DNA from: CAYTWW01 sp043801855
GTDB taxonomy: Archaea > Nanobdellota > Nanobdellia > Woesearchaeales > GW2011-AR15
Direction of reading: 5' to 3'
Assembly: GCA_043801855.1 (NCBI GenBank)
Contig: JAZDLQ010000019.1
Coordinates: 1-64,000, forward strand
DNA length: 64,000 nucleotides
Part shown: one piece after another, positions 59,493-64,000 of the stretch
How the letters are laid out: the number at the start of each line of letters is the position of its first letter
Position numbering within the stretch: position 1 is the stretch's first letter
Position numbers and translations under genes: made by a program
Notes under the pieces: generated by a model
What the model was told of the DNA's origin: nothing
The model's input: the letters and a program-made list of their open reading frames with translations, nothing else
Database searches by the model: none

Positions 59493-60824
59493 TTATACCT
59501 CATTAGGAACTCTAATTTTTCCAGACATCAGTTTTGGAAGAAGGGAATCACGGATTTGAATCAATGTCTTAAATTCATGAGTATTATTTTCTATTTTTTT
59601 AAAATATGATGATACAATATTGGAAAATTGGAGCATACTTTTTTTAGGTGGTAAAAGAATTAAGGTATTATTAATTTCAGCTTTTCCTATATTCTGCTGG
59701 GCGGATTGTGTTTGTTTTGACAAAATTGTATTTAAAAAATTGATTGAACTAATTAAAAAATATAAATAATCTTGAGAAAGAATAGCATCATTCTTTGAAA
59801 TAAATTTACCTACACGATAGTTTTGTAGTATTTCTTCTTCTGGTTCATAATAGCGTGCATATTTACCAATTGTCGCACCTGTTAAAGCCATTAAAATATC
59901 CCCTGAGTGAATTCGGATATTCTCAAATTTTGAAAGTCTTTTTCTATCAACAAAATCACATGAAGACAAATCTATTTCTCCATTATCATTTATTTGAGTG
60001 ATTTTAAAAACTTTAACACCCTCATTCGTAAAATCATAATGTCTAAATTGATATCCATGTATTAAGTCAGCAACCTCATCAAAAGAAATTATTTTCCATT
60101 CCTTAGGTATTTCTCCTAATTCAGAATCAATGGTCTCTCCACCTGATGATTTATATGGCTTTCCTTCTACATTTGGAAATTCAAAATCTATAAACCAATG
60201 CTTAAATATGGCTTGACCAATTGCTTCTAATGTTTTATTCATTTGCTGGTTTAGTTCTATTTTAGAATCAATGGCAGAAAGGATTTTGGCGATTGATTCT
60301 TGCTCTTGAATATTAGGGTAAGCAAAAGGAAGTTCTTCAAAATCTCTTTGATATAAATGTGGAATTACAGAACCTTCTTTACGTGTTTCAATTAACCACT
60401 TAAATAAAGGTAATTTAAAAAAATAAAATAGAAATTTCTGGTCAATTTCACCTGATTTAGCCCTTATAACAAAGATACCAGAAGCAACACTTGATTTTTC
60501 GGGTAATTTCTCAATAAATGCAACCTTACCTATAGTTCCATCTTTAGTCATAACAATATCATTTTCTTTTAATTGAATTTCAGGAGATTCATCATATCTC
60601 CATTCGGGAACTCTTCCACAATCTGACCAATCAAGCCTATTATCTTGTATTTGTGTTCCATTAATAATGACAATTCCAGAACCATCTGTGAGATACTCTG
60701 ATTTTTGTAGTCCTTTCCACCCAATTCTTCCTTTTATATACAAGTGCTTACTTAAAATATCATAATTCCAATCTTCAGGAATCTCTCCTATTTCAGTTTG
60801 TTTGAGTTTTATTTTTTGATTCAT
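59493..60824 (-). CDS. hsdS: Type I restriction-modification specificity subunit S
   Basis: A 443-aa HsdS with two target recognition domains (about residues 1-180 and 225-400), each beginning with the usual IGEIPEDWN / LGEIPKEWK phrase, and conserved coiled-coil spacers after each (IAKILSAIDSKIELNQQMNKTLEAIGQAIFKHWF, and the final ...KTLIQIRDSLLPKLMSGKI). The two domains each read half of a bipartite DNA target. It overlaps the preceding membrane gene by 32 bases. Confidence 0.93.
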   Translation of the reverse strand: MNQKIKLKQTEIGEIPEDWNYDILSKHLYIKGRIGWKGLQKSEYLTDGSGIVIINGTQIQDNRLDWSDCGRVPEWRYDESPEIQLKENDIVMTKDGTIGKVAFIEKLPEKSSVASGIFVIRAKSGEIDQKFLFYFFKLPLFKWLIETRKEGSVIPHLYQRDFEELPFAYPNIQEQESIAKILSAIDSKIELNQQMNKTLEAIGQAIFKHWFIDFEFPNVEGKPYKSSGGETIDSELGEIPKEWKIISFDEVADLIHGYQFRHYDFTNEGVKVFKITQINDNGEIDLSSCDFVDRKRLSKFENIRIHSGDILMALTGATIGKYARYYEPEEEILQNYRVGKFISKNDAILSQDYLYFLISSINFLNTILSKQTQSAQQNIGKAEINNTLILLPPKKSMLQFSNIVSSYFKKIENNTHEFKTLIQIRDSLLPKLMSGKIRVPNEV

Positions 60825-61458
60825 CTGATTTAATTCTATTCATTAGTAAAGTTAGATTATGCTCATAAGATTTAATTGGTCCAAAATAATTGGAAAGATA
60901 TGTTCTTGTCTCGGATTTTATTAACTCAGACTGATAATTAATCTTCAAATGATATAACATTGCCAAAACAACATCAACGGAAGTAACTTGTTCAGCTATC
61001 TTTTTTCCTCTTTTATCATGTGTTCTTTTTAAAATACCTATTACTAATAAGACTGAAAGCATAGCTAACCCACCAATAATTGTAACCCATTTTATAGTAG
61101 ATGTAACACCAACTACGGCACTTGTTACTGTTGTTAATTTTGAAATAGTAGCCGATACTTGACCTTCTAATAAACCATTTGATTGCGTCAAAGAAGTAAT
61201 ATCTGATAAGGAAGAAGCTAATAGTGTGTTAATTGTGTTTGAGAATAAAGTAACAGCACCCAAACTTATTGTAAGGATAATGTTAATTATTAACAGGTTT
61301 TCATTGCTTGACTGAAATTTATTCTGCAGATTCATCTCAAATGTCAAATGATACTCTTCTCTTTCGTGCTGAAAATACTCTATTAAATTATCTATATAAT
61401 TAGTATCAGTTTGACCTATTGTATTACTCTTTTTGTTTTTCTGTTTCTTTGTGTTCAT
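60793..61458 (-). CDS. Two-TM protein in the RM operon
   Basis: A 221-aa protein with a polar, helical N-terminus (residues 1-50), a hydrophobic segment near 55-80, a Ser/Thr-rich stretch, a second membrane helix near 125-143 and a helical cytoplasmic tail. The layout (two TMs flanked by helices) resembles SLATT-like effector membrane proteins of defence loci, but similarity is not proven. It sits between the caspase-like and hsdS genes. Confidence 0.5.
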   Translation of the reverse strand: MNTKKQKNKKSNTIGQTDTNYIDNLIEYFQHEREEYHLTFEMNLQNKFQSSNENLLIINIILTISLGAVTLFSNTINTLLASSLSDITSLTQSNGLLEGQVSATISKLTTVTSAVVGVTSTIKWVTIIGGLAMLSVLLVIGILKRTHDKRGKKIAEQVTSVDVVLAMLYHLKINYQSELIKSETRTYLSNYFGPIKSYEHNLTLLMNRIKSDESKNKTQTN

Positions 61459-61491
61459 GCATTTCTTCCTTATTTTTATTTAAATATTGCC

Positions 61492-62349
61492 TCATTTTGA
61501 AATTATAATTGATAAGAGATATATCCAAAATGAGAGTATTATTGCAGGAATACCTGTTGTAAGCATGTAGTATCCAGAATTAATTAATGTTCGTTTGATT
61601 TTTCCAAGCTTATTTAATTCAGTTAGTTTGTCAATAAACATTTCTGTTATTGACTGCGAGCTCATATATCCATGTTCTGGCAAGCATGCTTCTCTATTTT
61701 CTGGAGCAACAACGTATTCAACTAATGATTTTCCACCTCCTTGGTTGCAGTGTATCTGATAGACATAATCTTTTGCATACTTTGGATTATCATACCTACA
61801 ATAATCAGCTATTGTGTTAGAGTCAATAACAAAACCATGCCTTCTTCCATGTCCAAATAAATATACCGTTCTGATATGTTTATTTTCCATTATTTCATCT
61901 AAGGTTGCTTGATTTATTTCGTTATATATTGCATAATCTTCATTCTTTTCTTTTAGATATTTTAATACTAAAATTAAATCTAATTCAAAATTTGGGTTAA
62001 ACCAATAGCTTGGTCGCTTGTAATCTGTTTTCCCTATAACTACAACTGTTTTTGCAGGAGTATTTTTTTTACAACTCCATGTATATGCATAAACAATTAT
62101 TGCACATGCAACAGAATTTAATACTCTGAAAGGTAAAAGAACCAAAAAAAAGACTATTGAAATGAATGCAGGAATTAAAAATAAAATAGGAAGAGCATTA
62201 GAAATGTTTGTGACTTTTTTAAATACATAAAAAATAAAAAAAGATATGACCAAGAAATAAAATGCCAATGAAATCATATCTGGCTTATTTTTTATATAAT
62301 ACTTTGATTTGTCTGATTCCTTCTTTGTATCTGGATTATTGTTTTTCAT
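61492..62349 (-). CDS. Membrane-anchored caspase-like (HG...C) protein in the RM operon
   Basis: A 285-aa protein from ATG 62349, overlapping the previous stop by 14 bases. Two or three N-terminal membrane helices (about residues 26-90) and one C-terminal helix flank a soluble domain: strand TVVVIGKTDY (101-110), a helix, strand TVYLFGHG with H167-G168, then YQIHCNQGGG with C201. The order strand-HG, strand-C is the catalytic dyad of caspase/CHAT/legumain-type proteases. No substrate-binding detail can be read. Placement inside a type I RM operon suggests a membrane effector fired on restriction stress or infection. Confidence 0.5.
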   Translation of the reverse strand: MKNNNPDTKKESDKSKYYIKNKPDMISLAFYFLVISFFIFYVFKKVTNISNALPILFLIPAFISIVFFLVLLPFRVLNSVACAIIVYAYTWSCKKNTPAKTVVVIGKTDYKRPSYWFNPNFELDLILVLKYLKEKNEDYAIYNEINQATLDEIMENKHIRTVYLFGHGRRHGFVIDSNTIADYCRYDNPKYAKDYVYQIHCNQGGGKSLVEYVVAPENREACLPEHGYMSSQSITEMFIDKLTELNKLGKIKRTLINSGYYMLTTGIPAIILSFWIYLLSIIISK

Positions 62350-63016
62350 TTTGGGAGTGTTGATGATGATGAAACTCTTGTTTAAGCATTTCATTATATA
62401 TTTTGATTTCAAGTTTTTTTCTTTGGTTTCTAAATTGCCAGTAATTTTCAATATTATAATCCTTCGAGTTGCGACTATAGGAATAGAAATCTCCAAAAAT
62501 TTTAACTAATTCAATTCCTACAAGAGAGAAACTTAAAGCAATAAAAAAATTAAGTATTAACCTGAAATTGAAAATGTTTATGAATGTTCTTAAATCTTTC
62601 GTATCAATATTTTGAACATATGAAGGTTCAATTATTTTTACATTTTCTTCAACTGCACTCACTCTATTAGATATTGATTGAATTTGATTATTGTTTTCCT
62701 CAACTTGAGTTTTAAGAGAAAAAATCTCAGTTCTAATGTCTTTAATAGTGGTATCTTTAATTTGATTAGTTTCCATTATCGTAACTTTCTCATTCAACAT
62801 TTGAATAGCATTTTTTTGAGAATCTATAGAGCCAATTATTGTGTCTGTTTTGCTCCTTAATTCTTGGCTTATTTCATCTTGATTTCTTGTAATAGGTGTT
62901 AAATCAATATTTTTTGTGCCTATTATACCAAGAATAATTAATACAATAAAAGCAACTATTACAATCATTGCTCTATTACTGAATATACTAATGTTAGCTT
63001 TTCTATTCATATCCAA
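62336..63016 (-). CDS. Coiled-coil membrane protein in the RM operon
   Basis: A 226-aa protein: one membrane helix near residues 17-36, a long coiled coil (about 45-125, ISQELRSKTDTIIGSIDSQ... to ISNRVSAVEENVK), a second membrane helix (about 148-170) and a charged tail with HHHQH. The coiled coil would lie outside the cell between two membrane segments. It overlaps hsdM by 10 bases and the caspase-like gene by 14, so the three are translated as a block. Function unknown; a sensor or scaffold for the caspase-like protein is possible. Confidence 0.5.
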   Translation of the reverse strand: MDMNRKANISIFSNRAMIVIVAFIVLIILGIIGTKNIDLTPITRNQDEISQELRSKTDTIIGSIDSQKNAIQMLNEKVTIMETNQIKDTTIKDIRTEIFSLKTQVEENNNQIQSISNRVSAVEENVKIIEPSYVQNIDTKDLRTFINIFNFRLILNFFIALSFSLVGIELVKIFGDFYSYSRNSKDYNIENYWQFRNQRKKLEIKIYNEMLKQEFHHHQHSQNEKQ

Positions 63017-64000
63017 TACCCTATCTTTTCCAGATTCTTTTTAATTTCTTCATCAAGCTTCCTTCCTGCTTGCATCTGCTTGGCAAGGTCTGATGTAAAC
63101 CTTTTCATTTTCTCATCAAAAACTTCTAGGTCTTCTTCCTCTTCTTCTGCACCTACATATCTACCAGGTGTTAATATGTGAGAATGTTTTCTTATCTCTT
63201 CGAGCTTAGCAGATTTGCAGAATCCAAGGACATCTTCATAATTGCCACCTTCTCCTCTCCAAGAATGATATGTGGCTGCAATCTTTTTAATCTCGTCATC
63301 AGTGAGTTCTTTATGCCTTCTATCATACATAATACCCAACTTACGAGCATCAATAAACAAAAACTCTCTTTCTCTGTTCCTAAATTTGTGATTCTTCTTG
63401 TCTCTTGAAATAAACCACAAACAAGCAGGAATCATTGTGTTATAAAATAATTGAGATGGCAAAGCAACCATACAATCTATTAAATCAGCCTCTACAAGAT
63501 TTTTTCTAATATCCCCCTCTCCACTTGTGTTTGAAGACATTGAACCATTTGCTAAAACTATGCCTGCTGTTCCTGTTTGTGATAAGTGATGTATCATATG
63601 TTGAAGCCATGCAAAATTGGCATTTCCAACAGGAGGAACACCATACTTCCACCTGACATCTTCTCTTAGGTATTCTCCACCCCAATCAGAAATATTAAAA
63701 GGAGGATTCGCAAGGATAAAATCTGATTTTAAATCTTTGTGATTGTCTTTATGAAATGTATCTCCTAACATGATTTGCTTGCTCTCTATCCCTCTGATAG
63801 ATAGATTCATCTTGCACAGTTTCCAAGTAGTAGGATTACTTTCTTGTCCATATATAGAAACATCATCGATTCTACCCTGATGTTCCTTTACGAACTTTTC
63901 AGATTGAACAAACATCCCGCCTGATCCGCAACAGGGGTCATATACTCTACCTTTGTATGGCTCAATCATTTCAACCAAAAGCCTAACTATACTTCGAGGA
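63007..64000 (-). CDS. hsdM: Type I restriction-modification methylase subunit M (5' part outside window)
   Basis: The C-terminal 331 codons or so of HsdM; the frame stays open to the window edge and encodes PRSIVRLLVEMIEPYKG, so the start lies beyond 64000. Motif I is YDPCCGSGGMFV, motif IV is ILANPPFNISDWGG (NPPF, N6-adenine methylase) and FAWLQHMIHHL follows. It methylates adenine in the sequence chosen by HsdS. The gene is the first visible member of the operon. Confidence 0.95.
   Translation of the reverse strand, partial: PRSIVRLLVEMIEPYKGRVYDPCCGSGGMFVQSEKFVKEHQGRIDDVSIYGQESNPTTWKLCKMNLSIRGIESKQIMLGDTFHKDNHKDLKSDFILANPPFNISDWGGEYLREDVRWKYGVPPVGNANFAWLQHMIHHLSQTGTAGIVLANGSMSSNTSGEGDIRKNLVEADLIDCMVALPSQLFYNTMIPACLWFISRDKKNHKFRNREREFLFIDARKLGIMYDRRHKELTDDEIKKIAATYHSWRGEGGNYEDVLGFCKSAKLEEIRKHSHILTPGRYVGAEEEEEDLEVFDEKMKRFTSDLAKQMQAGRKLDEEIKKNLEKIGYWI

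Noticed and set aside
1..64000. CRISPR array
   Set aside because: No regularly spaced direct repeats were seen and no cas1, cas2 or effector gene; the Cas4-like nucleases alone do not indicate CRISPR.
1..64000. tRNA or rRNA genes and attachment sites
   Set aside because: No convincing cloverleaf with conserved tRNA bases, no rRNA and no integrase or flanking direct repeats were found by eye.

Overview
The window reads as AT-rich archaeal DNA. Supporting signs are TATA-box promoters with leaderless or GGTG-type ribosome binding sites, an Lrp/AsnC regulator, a PGF-pre-PGF-like surface protein with a cytoplasmic DUF835-like domain, a MEDS-domain sensor and archaeal-style conjugation proteins. 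The many small, unusual genes and membrane-anchored proteins fit a DPANN/Woesearchaeota-like genome, but no rRNA or other marker gene is present, so the lineage is a guess.

Layout. 0.1-5.0 kb: response regulator, HTH protein, two tandem membrane proteins each with an HExxH zinc site, a RecB/Cas4-like nuclease and small winged-helix regulators. 5.1-21.3 kb: one long plus-strand operon resembling a conjugative/type IV secretion apparatus: 1601-aa surface protein, TrbC/VirB2-like pilin, exported Cys-rich proteins, two VirB6/TrbL-like proteins, three VirB4-related proteins (two N-domain only, one full ATPase), a RanBP2-type zinc finger and a relaxation/nuclease-like protein. 21.3-41 kb: replication and accessory part of the same element: a nested inverted-repeat structure just before a primase-polymerase gene, several short proteins of unknown function, AbrB/PIN toxin-antitoxin, exonuclease VII (xseA/xseB), HIRAN protein, ThiF/E1-like protein, wHTH plus nucleotidyltransferase pair, methylase-helicase fusion, ArdC-like antirestriction protein and a multi-HTH protein. 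No integrase, relaxase or VirD4 coupling protein was recognised.

41-48.2 kb: a metabolic cassette: degenerate TGS GTPase, ureohydrolase, threonine-synthase-like PLP enzyme, RaSEA-like radical SAM enzyme and PaaK/CapK-like adenylating enzyme on the minus strand, divergent from a frameshifted HDAC/acetylpolyamine-amidohydrolase gene, followed by a VOC protein. 48.3-64 kb: a defence-like region: a membrane-anchored Cas4-like nuclease split over two genes, a 764-aa PD-(D/E)XK protein, another RecB-like Fe-S nuclease, a wHTH/PIN-like/HEPN-like trio, and a type I restriction-modification operon (hsdM, hsdS, hsdR) with four inserted genes: a coiled-coil membrane protein, a membrane-anchored caspase-like protein, a two-TM protein and a PLD-family nuclease.

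Three patterns run across the element. At least nine genes between 23.8 and 39 kb carry a hairpin in their 5' leader with little shared stem sequence. Several genes show a good GGTG-type ribosome binding site followed at the usual distance by ATA, ATT or ATC instead of ATG, suggesting non-canonical starts. Base composition is mosaic, with 0.7-2.4, 35.3-40.9 and 48.3-49 kb visibly more GC-rich than the rest.
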